A DNA stretch of 64,000 nucleotides from Sphingorhabdus sp. Alg231-15 (GTDB taxonomy: Bacteria > Pseudomonadota > Alphaproteobacteria > Sphingomonadales > Sphingomonadaceae): contig NZ_LT703001.1 of the NCBI RefSeq assembly GCF_900149705.1, positions 3,404,001 to 3,468,000 on the forward strand, read 5' to 3'. Position numbers and translations under genes: made by a program. Below the pieces are notes generated by a model. That model was not told the origin of the DNA. It did not search any database and saw nothing but the letters and a program-made list of their open reading frames with translations. Shown piece by piece: positions 15,926 to 24,331 of the stretch (within the stretch, counting starts at the first letter, position 1; each line of letters begins with the position of its first letter).

Positions 15926-17794
15926 ATGACCTTTATCGTTCGCCAAATTGCTGTCACTGCCGATGGCCGCGAGATTATCCGCGCCAATCCGTTCGAAGAG
16001 TCGCAGATCGGGATCGGCCGAAACACAGAAAATGCGATCCATCTGCCGGACCTTGCCGTCAATCCTGATCATGCCGTCATACGTCAATTGGATGATGGCC
16101 GGATAGAGATTGAGAGCATTTCAGGTCAGAAATTTTCCGTCGACGGCCGCCAGAATATGGCGGCGACTATCGATCCCGCAAAAGGTGCGGAGTTGGGTTT
16201 TGGCGGTCATGTGATTGTCGTCAGCGAGGAGGAGGGAGGCGTTACTCTTACCGTCAAGCGGGTCGAGGCTCTGTCCGATTCCGCTGAAGACCGGGAAGAA
16301 GGCGCGCTCTATACATTAAAGGGCCTTCTGCCTGGAAAAAGGATCAGCGCGTGGGGCTTTATCGCGCTGGTGCTGGCGGCATTTCTGGTTTGGCCCATCT
16401 ACACCTGGACAACCTATCGCGGAGTCGAGGAACGGCCCGAAGGTTTCCACGCTGACACGATGTGGACATCCGGCGCGCTCAGCGAAGCGCATCACAGCCT
16501 CGAAGGCGATTGTCAGGCCTGCCATGTCGATGCATTTGTTACGGTTACGGACAAGACCTGCTTGAATTGCCATGAAGATGACGCGCATGATCATGCCAAG
16601 AAAGACCGTCTGCGCACGGCCATGGGTGAGCCTGAAGGGTTTGAAAAAGTCGGTGCGGCCTTTGCCTCGGCATTCAACAAACCTCCGGGCCGGTGTGTCG
16701 AATGTCACACCGAGCATGAGGGCGCCGGTGCTATGCAGCCTACTGCGCAAAAATTCTGCGCGGATTGTCACGAAGGAATGGACGGGCGGTTGACCGATAC
16801 GAAACTTGAAAATGCATCAGATTTCGGGATTTCGCATCCGCAGTTTCGTCCTGCCTTGCTGGTCGAGCCAGGTGGCAAAAACCCGCCCCGCAAGCGGGTT
16901 TCACTGGATGAAAAGCCGACCGAATATAATGGTCTGAAATTTCCGCACGATGTGCATATGTCGAAAACCGGCGGAGTTGCGCAAATGGGGCGACGGCTGT
17001 CGGCGAAATTTGGATTTGGCGATTCGTTAGCCTGTGCCGACTGCCATACACCCGATGCCAATGGCGTACGCTTCGAGCCAGTCGACATGAAAGAGGATTG
17101 TGCGATGTGCCACAGCCTCGCTTTTGAAGAGATCGGCAACACGGTACGGACTTTGCGCCATGGCGAGCCCGACATGGTGCGCGCCGACCTGCGTGCGTAT
17201 TATCGTTCGACCGGTCCTTCGCGGCCGATCAATCTTGGCGGTATGAAACGGCGGCGTCCTGGCGCTGAAAATGACAGCCGGGTGGCAAGCGATTATGCCC
17301 GCGCCGTCCAGTTTCGGCCAAGCCGGGCAAATCTCGCTATTCAGCAGGTTTTTTCCCGCGGCGGTGCTTGTTTTGACTGCCATGGTGTAACCCCGCCGAC
17401 CGCTCGGGGGCGTGTGGACTATGGGATCAAGCCAGTAACCCAGACCGACCGCTATATGCACAAAGGCTGGTTCAGCCATGAAGCGCACACGCAAGAGGAT
17501 TGCACATCATGCCATGCGGCAACAACCTCTGACAATGCCCGGGACCTGTTATTGCCCGGCATCAAGACTTGCCGTGAATGTCATGGCGGTGAATTCCAGA
17601 ATACATCGGATGTGCCATCGACATGCGCTATGTGTCATGATTATCATGCCGATGATGGTGCGCCCTGGTTGATCAAGGAGCAACAGAAGGACAAGCGCAA
17701 AAAGCCCGATACGGCGGTGAACGACAATGAGGCGCTGAAGCCATCGGACAAGCTGAAAGTAAAAACAAGAAAGCAGAAAATTGCCAGTCGCTAG
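15926..17794 (+). CDS. FHA domain - TM - decahaem c-type cytochrome fusion
   Basis: A 622-residue protein. The N-terminal cytoplasmic FHA domain has IGIGRNTENAIHLPDLAVNPDHAVI (FHA core: GR, N, then the H of the loop, about residues 24-52). A membrane helix at about 140-160 (WGFIALVLAAFLVWPIYTW) leads to a periplasmic part with ten CxxCH haem sites from residue 196 to 571: CQACH, CLNCH, CVECH, CADCH twice, CAMCH twice, CFDCH, CTSCH, CRECH. FHA domains bind phosphothreonine, so a kinase-signalling input to a multihaem cytochrome is implied. It starts 16 bases after the cytochrome-b-like gene with GGCGGGAGA as ribosome site. Confidence 0.93.
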   Translation: MTFIVRQIAVTADGREIIRANPFEESQIGIGRNTENAIHLPDLAVNPDHAVIRQLDDGRIEIESISGQKFSVDGRQNMAATIDPAKGAELGFGGHVIVVSEEEGGVTLTVKRVEALSDSAEDREEGALYTLKGLLPGKRISAWGFIALVLAAFLVWPIYTWTTYRGVEERPEGFHADTMWTSGALSEAHHSLEGDCQACHVDAFVTVTDKTCLNCHEDDAHDHAKKDRLRTAMGEPEGFEKVGAAFASAFNKPPGRCVECHTEHEGAGAMQPTAQKFCADCHEGMDGRLTDTKLENASDFGISHPQFRPALLVEPGGKNPPRKRVSLDEKPTEYNGLKFPHDVHMSKTGGVAQMGRRLSAKFGFGDSLACADCHTPDANGVRFEPVDMKEDCAMCHSLAFEEIGNTVRTLRHGEPDMVRADLRAYYRSTGPSRPINLGGMKRRRPGAENDSRVASDYARAVQFRPSRANLAIQQVFSRGGACFDCHGVTPPTARGRVDYGIKPVTQTDRYMHKGWFSHEAHTQEDCTSCHAATTSDNARDLLLPGIKTCRECHGGEFQNTSDVPSTCAMCHDYHADDGAPWLIKEQQKDKRKKPDTAVNDNEALKPSDKLKVKTRKQKIASR

Positions 17795-17821
17795 AAGTGA
17801 CGTAAGAGAGGGGAAGCGCCC

Positions 17822-18670
17822 ATGCTTTTGGCGCAGGTAACGGATATTCATCTGGGCTTTGATCCGGATAATCCGTCCGAATTTAACCGCAAGCGGCTCG
17901 ATCAGGCGCTGAAAGTCTTGTGCGAAATGACGCCGCGACCCGATGCATTGCTCGCCACGGGTGATCTGGTCGATCGCGGTGACCAGGAGAGTTATCAGAG
18001 GCTCGAAGAGGCATTTGCTGACCTACCCTTTCCGGTTCATATGTGTCTGGGCAATCATGATCTGAGAGCACCGTTTCAAAAGCAATTCCCCGATGTTCCT
18101 ATGGCCGATGGCTTTGTTCAATATGAGATTGATGAGGGCCCTCTGCGCCTGCTGATTCTCGACACGCTGGAAGAGGGACGGCATGGCGGTGCGTTTTGTG
18201 ATGTTCGTGCAAAATGGCTGGCCGACAGGCTGTCTGAGAAGCAGGACAAGCCGACATTGCTGATTTTGCATCATCCGCCCGTGGAATCCGGTATCGCCTG
18301 GATGAACACCGACCCTCGCGAACCCTGGGTTTCAACTCTGGCGGATACGATTGCCGGACATGATCAGGTCAAGGGTATGATTACCGGCCATTTACACCGC
18401 AATATTTCGACTTCGTTTGAAGGAACCAGCCTCTCGATTTGCGCCTCCACCGCGCCGCAGGTTGCGTTTGATCTCGAACCGATAGATCCGGAAAATCCCG
18501 ACGGTCGCAACATGATTGTCGCGGATCCACCGGCCATCGCACTGCATTGGTGGAACGGGAAACAACTGGTCAGCCATTTCGAGACCGCAGAAGAGCATGT
18601 GATGCTCGCGCGTTATGACGAGAATCTGCAACCTCTGGTGCGGGCGTTGCTGGCGGAGCGGCCGGAATAG
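17822..18670 (+). CDS. Class III cyclic-nucleotide-phosphodiesterase-like metallophosphoesterase (CpdA type)
   Basis: A 282-residue calcineurin-like enzyme with the complete di-metal set: TDIHLG (D-x-H), GDLVDRGD, CLGNHD, LHHPP and TGHLHR. Length, start motif LAQVTDIHL and motif spacing fit the CpdA/class III cNMP phosphodiesterases. It lies 27 bases after the decahaem cytochrome gene with a GAGGGGAAG ribosome site and on the same strand, so it is probably the last gene of the operon. A cAMP-degrading enzyme beside a flavoprotein with two cNMP-binding domains makes a signalling link likely. Other phosphodiester substrates are possible for this superfamily. Confidence 0.85.
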   Translation: MLLAQVTDIHLGFDPDNPSEFNRKRLDQALKVLCEMTPRPDALLATGDLVDRGDQESYQRLEEAFADLPFPVHMCLGNHDLRAPFQKQFPDVPMADGFVQYEIDEGPLRLLILDTLEEGRHGGAFCDVRAKWLADRLSEKQDKPTLLILHHPPVESGIAWMNTDPREPWVSTLADTIAGHDQVKGMITGHLHRNISTSFEGTSLSICASTAPQVAFDLEPIDPENPDGRNMIVADPPAIALHWWNGKQLVSHFETAEEHVMLARYDENLQPLVRALLAERPE

Positions 18671-18700
18671 CTGTTTGATTTTTGCGACATTGTCCCAAAC

Positions 18701-18716
18701 TGGTACAGGTATTGTC
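18701..18716 (+). promoter_or_regulatory. Weak sigma-54-like sequence before the PEP-CTERM gene
   Basis: TGGTACAGGTATTGTC keeps the -24 GG and most of TGGCAC-N5-TTGC, but the -12 element reads GT rather than GC. PEP-CTERM protein genes in other proteobacteria are often sigma-54-dependent, which is the only reason to note it. It lies about 110 bases before the start codon. Confidence 0.2.
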
Positions 18717-18822
18717 GGCAAACAAAGCAAATTGCTCTGTCGTGTAAATTCTGTTAACGTTTCCTTAGGGTTCGCAATACCGAGGGACTGAAGTCCCGCT
18801 ACAATTTTGACGGGAAGTTTTG

Positions 18823-19380
18823 ATGAAGAAATCTATTTTTGCTTTAACAGGAGCGTCTCTTCTTGCTCTATCAAGCAATGCGAGCGCCGCCGAAATGATT
18901 TTCCTTTGGGATTATCAATCTCCCACATTGAGTGGTATTACATTTCAAGATGGGACAGAAATTCAGAATATAGCTGTTGGCGCCGAGTACACGGGAACCT
19001 ACGGCTTGTTCAACAGTCAAACGCTGCTTGCTGATCTGGATTTGGCCTTCAACATATTTGATGGCGCTGGGAATGTATTGCATACGTGGGCTTTGACCGG
19101 CACGGCCGGTGACACGCGTTTTTCCACGCCGTTTCTGAATGGAGAACTCGGCCCGTTGCAACCACTGGCTGGCGGAATTGACTTCATTGCTGATGGAACA
19201 ATCCAGACGGTGGGTGGTTTCTCGACTGCTGATGACAATTATACGTTGCAGTTCAGAACAAATGCGATTGCAGCTGTGCCCGAGCCTGCGACATGGGCCT
19301 TCATGATCTTCGGCTTTGGTGCCATTGGTGGCGCAATGCGTCGTAATCGCAAAGCGAACGTAAAAGTCAGCTACGCCTGA
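18823..19380 (+). CDS. PEPxxWA-CTERM sorting domain protein
   Basis: A 185-residue secreted protein. The signal peptide MKKSIFALTGASLLALSSNASA is followed by a beta-rich body with no recognised domain. The C-terminus VPEPATWAFMIFGFGAIGGAMRRNRK is the sphingomonad PEPxxWA-CTERM signal: motif, hydrophobic helix, basic cluster. It is recognised by an exosortase, which is not in this window. ATG 18823 is preferred over the overlapping TTG at 18820, with GGGAAG 6 bases before. A terminator follows. Confidence 0.92.
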   Translation: MKKSIFALTGASLLALSSNASAAEMIFLWDYQSPTLSGITFQDGTEIQNIAVGAEYTGTYGLFNSQTLLADLDLAFNIFDGAGNVLHTWALTGTAGDTRFSTPFLNGELGPLQPLAGGIDFIADGTIQTVGGFSTADDNYTLQFRTNAIAAVPEPATWAFMIFGFGAIGGAMRRNRKANVKVSYA

Positions 19381-19403
19381 CTTTATCAAAGTCTATTTCG
19401 TCA

Positions 19404-19437
19404 AAAAGCCCTGTCAGAGCGATCTGGCGGGGCTTTT
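19404..19437 (+). terminator. Rho-independent terminator after the PEP-CTERM gene
   Basis: AAAAGCCC (19404-19411) pairs with GGGCTTTT (19430-19437), with CAGA/TCTG pairing inside, 24 bases after the stop codon. The A-rich 5' arm means it could also work in reverse. Confidence 0.75.
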
Positions 19438-19552
19438 GTTTCTAGATTTTGCGACAGTTTGCCAATTGTTAGCGCTATGTAAACCATGTGCCTTTAAGGG
19501 GGTGGTCAAGGACCAAAAATAACTCTTCACGTGGGGCTGAGACACAATATCT

Positions 19553-21742
19553 ATGGCGGTTAAAGGCATATTACGAGCATTTTCCAACGGTGCAGACGGC
19601 GATTCCATATCGGTGATTACGTCTGATAACCACGCACGCCGTATTGAAGTACTCGAAGATTTTGAACAAGCAGGCATAAACTGGCTGTGGGCCACTGATG
19701 CGGATGGCCGGCTCGTTTACCTCTCTGAAAAAGCGGCAGAAAATCTCGATCGACCGGTTGATGAATTGCTGGCTGAGCAAATGACGGCGCTTTTCGAGAA
19801 TGATCCTGACAATCCCGACGAAAAATCTGACCGACCGTTAAAATATCAGTTCAGCAAGCGCAGCAAGATCAACGATCTGGTGGTCCGGCGCGTTCCCCTG
19901 ACACTTAGGCCTGGGGACAAGCAGACCTGGTGGATGATTACCGCCCATCCGAAATTTGACGATAGCGGAGAATTTCAGGGTTATCGTGGTAATGCCAAGG
20001 ATGTGTCAGTTGAGTATCAGCGCAAGCTGGAAGATTCACGACTGGCCGAATTTGATTCACTGACAGGTCTGGCTAACCGTCACCGTATGGATAACCGGCT
20101 CACTGGCTTACTGGGGTCATTCAAGGCGGCTAACCGCAGTTGTGCGATTATGATGCTCGATCTCGACCGGTTCAAGCAGGTGAATGACACAATGGGTCAC
20201 CCTGCTGGTGACGAGCTGCTTAAGCAGGTTGCCAAACGCATGCGCACGATTATCGGTGATCGAGGCGAAATCGGTCGGTTGGGTGGCGATGAGTTTCAGG
20301 TAATCTTGCCTGACCTTGACGATCGCGGAAAGCTCGGCGAAATCGCGGAAAAGATCGTCAAAATCGTATCGCAACCTTATCCCATTGACGACAAAAGCGC
20401 TATTATCGGAACATCCATCGGTATTGCGGTCGCGCCCTATGACGGCGTCGAAAAGGAAGAGCTTATCCGAAGCTCCGACCTTGCGCTTTATGCGGCAAAG
20501 AATTCCGGACGTGGCCAGTATCGTTTCTATTCTGCCGATTTGAAGGATGAAGAGCAGGAACGGCGGATGTTGGTCGAGGACTTGCGCGAAGCGCTCGATA
20601 ACGGTCAGCTCGAGATGCACTATCAACCGGTTGTTCGGACAGATGACCATATGGTCGTCGGCTTTGAAGGATTGATGCGCTGGGTTCATCCCGAACGAGG
20701 ATCGGTCAGTCCCGGTGTATTCATTCCGATTGCAGAGGAATTGAACCTTATCAATCAACTGGGCGAGTGGGCGCTGCGCCGGGCATGTGAGGATGCCTTG
20801 CAATGGCCGAAATCGGTCCGGATCGCGGTGAACGTTTCGGCTGTGCAATTTGCCAATAGCGGATTTCCCGAAATTGTCATGAACGCGCTGGCAGCAAGTG
20901 GACTGGAGCCGGAAAGGCTGGAGCTCGAATTGACTGAGAGCGTCTTCATGGGTGACAGCGAAACCATCGATAATACGTTCAAAATCCTCAAGGAACTGGG
21001 CGTAAGGCTGGCACTAGATGATTTTGGTACCGGCTATTCGTCGCTGAGCTATCTGCGCTCCGCACCGTTCGACAAGATCAAGGTCGACAAGAGCTTTGTC
21101 GATTCCTGTACCCAAAAAGACAAGAACAGCGCCAAGATAATCGCGGCCATCGTCAGTCTGTCGGAAGCGCTGGGTATGGAGACAACGGTCGAGGGGGTCG
21201 AGGCGTTCGACCAATTCGATTTGGTGTGTGAAAAAGGCGCTCGGTACATTCAAGGGTGGATTTACTCAAAAGCGCTCAAGCTTGAGGAAATTGGAGAAAA
21301 GCTGGGAAGCGGAGAGTTTCGTATCGAGCCCGACGGACCAGATCTCTATCGGCAGGATCGGCGTACGGTTTTCCGGCGCATTGGCGCAATCCATGAAGAT
21401 CACCGATATGACGTGGTTATGCGCGATCTTTCGAAGACGGGCGCACGGTTTGAAGGCATGCTTGGCGTCCCTATCGGAACCAAGCTAGTGCTCGATCTTG
21501 GTGGTGGCCAACTGGTTATCTGCAGCGTCACACGATCACAGGAATCAATGTTGGCAGCAGAGTTTGAAACACCGTTGATTAGCGATGGTGCAGGCGGGCT
21601 TTGTACGCGCCACCGGGTTTCCCCTTATGATCTCGCCTCTGCGGGTATGCCATTGGCAGCCTTGCCTCCTGGAAATTATCCCCTTGCACAGAACGCGTCC
21701 AACGACGCCAGTAAACCGCAATTCATGCAAGTCGCGATCTGA
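19553..21742 (+). CDS. PAS-GGDEF-EAL-PilZ cyclic-di-GMP signalling protein
   Basis: A 729-residue cytoplasmic protein. A PAS-like domain (about 35-150, INWLWATDADGRLVYLSEKAA) is followed by a GGDEF domain (about 166-325) with an intact RLGGDEFQV loop at residue 244. No RxxD inhibitory site stands at the usual position. The EAL domain (about 345-590) reads GFEGLMRW (EGL instead of EAL, Glu372 kept) and has DDFGTGYSS and the ETTVEGVE block, so phosphodiesterase activity is likely. The C-terminal PilZ-like domain (about 600-690) has RRTVFRR and DLSKTGARFEG, suggesting it senses its own product or substrate. It stands alone, with 172 bases upstream. Confidence 0.93.
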   Translation: MAVKGILRAFSNGADGDSISVITSDNHARRIEVLEDFEQAGINWLWATDADGRLVYLSEKAAENLDRPVDELLAEQMTALFENDPDNPDEKSDRPLKYQFSKRSKINDLVVRRVPLTLRPGDKQTWWMITAHPKFDDSGEFQGYRGNAKDVSVEYQRKLEDSRLAEFDSLTGLANRHRMDNRLTGLLGSFKAANRSCAIMMLDLDRFKQVNDTMGHPAGDELLKQVAKRMRTIIGDRGEIGRLGGDEFQVILPDLDDRGKLGEIAEKIVKIVSQPYPIDDKSAIIGTSIGIAVAPYDGVEKEELIRSSDLALYAAKNSGRGQYRFYSADLKDEEQERRMLVEDLREALDNGQLEMHYQPVVRTDDHMVVGFEGLMRWVHPERGSVSPGVFIPIAEELNLINQLGEWALRRACEDALQWPKSVRIAVNVSAVQFANSGFPEIVMNALAASGLEPERLELELTESVFMGDSETIDNTFKILKELGVRLALDDFGTGYSSLSYLRSAPFDKIKVDKSFVDSCTQKDKNSAKIIAAIVSLSEALGMETTVEGVEAFDQFDLVCEKGARYIQGWIYSKALKLEEIGEKLGSGEFRIEPDGPDLYRQDRRTVFRRIGAIHEDHRYDVVMRDLSKTGARFEGMLGVPIGTKLVLDLGGGQLVICSVTRSQESMLAAEFETPLISDGAGGLCTRHRVSPYDLASAGMPLAALPPGNYPLAQNASNDASKPQFMQVAI

Positions 21743-21967
21743 TACGCTTTTCCCGAGACGTGATGCATTTGTCTCGGCATCTCTGACAGACATTAAATCC
21801 GGTTCTCTTCTTAGGACTGGCTTGCCAAATTTGAGTGAGAGTGAGCTCGGTCGTCGTTCATCGACGGCTAAGCGCCGTTTGTCTAAAACATGATTTCAAA
21901 CGCAACCTTTTTGCCTTTGGTACGCGGTTATTGTATCGGGGTATCAAGCGCCAGAAAGCGTAGAGTT

Positions 21968-21996
21968 TTGTGTCCTTAACAGGGGCGACATATCCT
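21968..21996 (+). promoter_or_regulatory. Candidate promoter for the M3 peptidase gene
   Basis: TTGTGT at 21968-21973, a 17-base spacer, then TATCCT at 21991-21996. The start codon at 22016 is close, so the leader would be only about 12 bases long but still includes GGAGAG. In the rest of 21743-21967 I see no gene or strong signal. Confidence 0.35.
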
Positions 21997-22015
21997 ATCT
22001 ATTGGAGAGACATAA

Positions 22016-24271
22016 ATGCGATTTTCAGTTTCCAGCCGTAAATTTTTCCTCGGCGTATCGACCGCCGCCTTGCTCGGTTTCAGCAGTAGTCCTGCCTTTG
22101 CCGATAATCACGGCAAGAAGATGACCACAGCGGAGCTCAACAGAATGAGTGCCAATGGAAATAGCGGGATGAAAAAGACGTCTGACGATGCCGCTGAAAA
22201 CACAATATTGCAAGAATGGACCGGCCCCTATGATGGCGTGCCGCCATGGGACGAAGTGAAGGTTTCTGATTTTCCCGGCGCTTTCCAGTCGCTGATGGAC
22301 GAGGGTAAGAAGGAAGTCGATGTAATCCTATCCAGCTCGGAGCCTGCGACCTTCGACAATTTCATGGTGCCTTGGGAACTAGCAGGTTCCAAGGCCAATG
22401 AAGTGTTTGCGCTTTGGGGGGTGCATTCAAGCAATCTTTCCAATGAAGAAGTCCGCAAAGTTCAGGGGGAATGGCTGCCAAAAATCTCGGCCTTCTACAA
22501 CGAGATCCAGCTCGACCCCCGCCTTTTCCAGAAGACCAAGACGGTCTATGATAGCCTTGCAGGATCCGATCTCAACGCGCAGCAGAAGCGTCTGGTGACG
22601 CGGCAATATGAGTCTCTCGTCCGTAACGGTGCGGAGCTGGAAGGCGACGACAAGCAGGAACTGATCCGCTTGAACACAGAATTGTCCAAGGCATTTAACG
22701 CGTTTTCCAACAAGGTGCTGGCGGATGAGGAAACCTATATCTACCTGACCGAAGAGGCTGAACTGGCCGGGCTACCCGACAGCTTCATCGCATCGGTCCG
22801 TGCTGCTGCTGAAGCGCAGAAGAAGGAAGGCTGGGCACTCAAGAACACGCGCTCGGTGATGCAGCCGTTCTTGCAGAATTCGACCAATCGCGATCTTCGT
22901 GAAAAGGTTTACATGGCCTATGTTAACCGCGGCGATAATGGCGATGCCAACGACACCAATCAAACCATTGCCAAGATTCTGAAGCTGCGCGCAGACCGCG
23001 CCAAGCTGCTCGGCTTTGACAGTCATGCGCATTATCGCATGGCAGACACCATGGCGCAGACCCCTGAAACTGCAATGGATCTGATGATGAAGGTATGGCC
23101 TGCGGCTGTTGGTCGGGTGAAGGAAGAAGTCGCCGACATGCAGGAAATTGCGGATGCTGAAGGCGCTGGCATCACTATTGAGCCCTGGGACTATCGCTTC
23201 TATGCCGAAAAAGTCCGCAAGGCGAAATATGATCTCGATGAAGCCGAGATCAAGCCCTATTTCAAGCTCGACAATATGGTCGATGCCATGTTCGAAATGG
23301 CGAACAAACTTTATGGCATGACTTTCACAGAGAATACCGGCGCCGTGCCGGTGTTCGAGCCGCAGGTGCGGACCTTTGAAGTCAAGCGTGGCGACAAGCT
23401 GATCGGGGTGTTCTATCTCGACAATTTCGCGCGTGAAGGCAAGCGGTCGGGGGCGTGGATGACGACCTATCGCAGCCAATATAATCTGGGCGGCGACAAC
23501 CGTTATATCTTCGCCTCGAACAACAATAATTTCGTTCCTGGTGGCGATGGCAAGCCGACTTTGATCAGCCTCGACGATGCAACCACACTATTCCATGAAT
23601 TCGGACATGCGCTGCATTATTTCAACTATAATATTACCTATCCCGGCTTTGGTGGAACACCACGGGATTTTGTGGAATATCCTAGTCAGGTACATGAAAA
23701 CTGGCTGTTGACGCGCCACATTCTCGATAATTATGCGAGGCACGTCGAGACCGGCGAGCCCATGCCGCAGGAGCTGGTCGACAAGATTGAAAACTCGAAA
23801 ACCTTCAATGAAGGCTTTTCAACGGTGGAATATTTGTCATCTGCCATTGTGGATATGAAGCTGCATAACCGCGCTGAACCGATCACTGATCCGGATGCGT
23901 TCGAACGGGAGACGCTGACCGAAATCGGCATGCCGAAAGAGATCGTCATGCGTCACCGCCTGCCGCAGTTTAATCATCTGTTCTCATCAGATGCCTATTC
24001 GGCCGGCTACTACAGCTATCTCTGGTCAGAGACGATGGATGCGGACACCTGGGCAGCGTTTGAAGAAGCGGGCAATGTCTGGGATCCGGAAGTGGCTGAG
24101 CGTTATCGTTCGATCATTTTGGCGACCGGCAATGAAACCGATCGCAAGGACGCGTATCGGAAATTCCGCGGCCGTGATCCTGAGGTCAAATATATCCTCA
24201 AGAAACGCGGCTTCCCGGTTCCTGGTGAAACGGCAAGCACCGAGGGCGGTGAGACTGTGGGTAACGACTAG
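22016..24271 (+). CDS. Secreted M3-family metallopeptidase (peptidyl-dipeptidase Dcp-like)
   Basis: A 751-residue thimet/Dcp-type zinc peptidase. An N-terminal signal peptide (FFLGVSTAALLGFSSSPAFA) sends it to the periplasm. The zinc motif HEFGHALHY starts at His527, with the downstream Glu in EYPSQVHENW. The catalytic-domain blocks RSGAWMTTYRSQYN and HRLPQFNHLFSSDAYSAGYYSYLWSE are conserved. The protein is longer than E. coli Dcp because of an acidic N-terminal stretch. It probably trims oligopeptides. A terminator follows. Confidence 0.94.
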   Translation: MRFSVSSRKFFLGVSTAALLGFSSSPAFADNHGKKMTTAELNRMSANGNSGMKKTSDDAAENTILQEWTGPYDGVPPWDEVKVSDFPGAFQSLMDEGKKEVDVILSSSEPATFDNFMVPWELAGSKANEVFALWGVHSSNLSNEEVRKVQGEWLPKISAFYNEIQLDPRLFQKTKTVYDSLAGSDLNAQQKRLVTRQYESLVRNGAELEGDDKQELIRLNTELSKAFNAFSNKVLADEETYIYLTEEAELAGLPDSFIASVRAAAEAQKKEGWALKNTRSVMQPFLQNSTNRDLREKVYMAYVNRGDNGDANDTNQTIAKILKLRADRAKLLGFDSHAHYRMADTMAQTPETAMDLMMKVWPAAVGRVKEEVADMQEIADAEGAGITIEPWDYRFYAEKVRKAKYDLDEAEIKPYFKLDNMVDAMFEMANKLYGMTFTENTGAVPVFEPQVRTFEVKRGDKLIGVFYLDNFAREGKRSGAWMTTYRSQYNLGGDNRYIFASNNNNFVPGGDGKPTLISLDDATTLFHEFGHALHYFNYNITYPGFGGTPRDFVEYPSQVHENWLLTRHILDNYARHVETGEPMPQELVDKIENSKTFNEGFSTVEYLSSAIVDMKLHNRAEPITDPDAFERETLTEIGMPKEIVMRHRLPQFNHLFSSDAYSAGYYSYLWSETMDADTWAAFEEAGNVWDPEVAERYRSIILATGNETDRKDAYRKFRGRDPEVKYILKKRGFPVPGETASTEGGETVGND

Positions 24272-24290
24272 CCGCTCAGAATTAGCAAGC

Positions 24291-24319
24291 AAAAAGGCGG
24301 TCCATGTGGCCGCCTTTTT
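24291..24319. terminator. Bidirectional terminator between convergent genes
   Basis: AAAAAGGCGG (24291-24300) and CCGCCTTTTT (24310-24319) form a perfect 10-bp stem with a 9-base loop. It serves the peptidase gene and, with its A-rich arm, the convergent serine hydrolase ending at 24332. Confidence 0.88.
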
Positions 24320-24331
24320 CTTTTCAGGTGA

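Noticed and set aside
15926-17794. Named extracellular electron conduit (MtrA/OmcA type)
   Set aside because: No outer-membrane porin partner (MtrB-like) is encoded nearby and the protein is anchored by an N-terminal helix with an FHA domain, unlike Mtr proteins.
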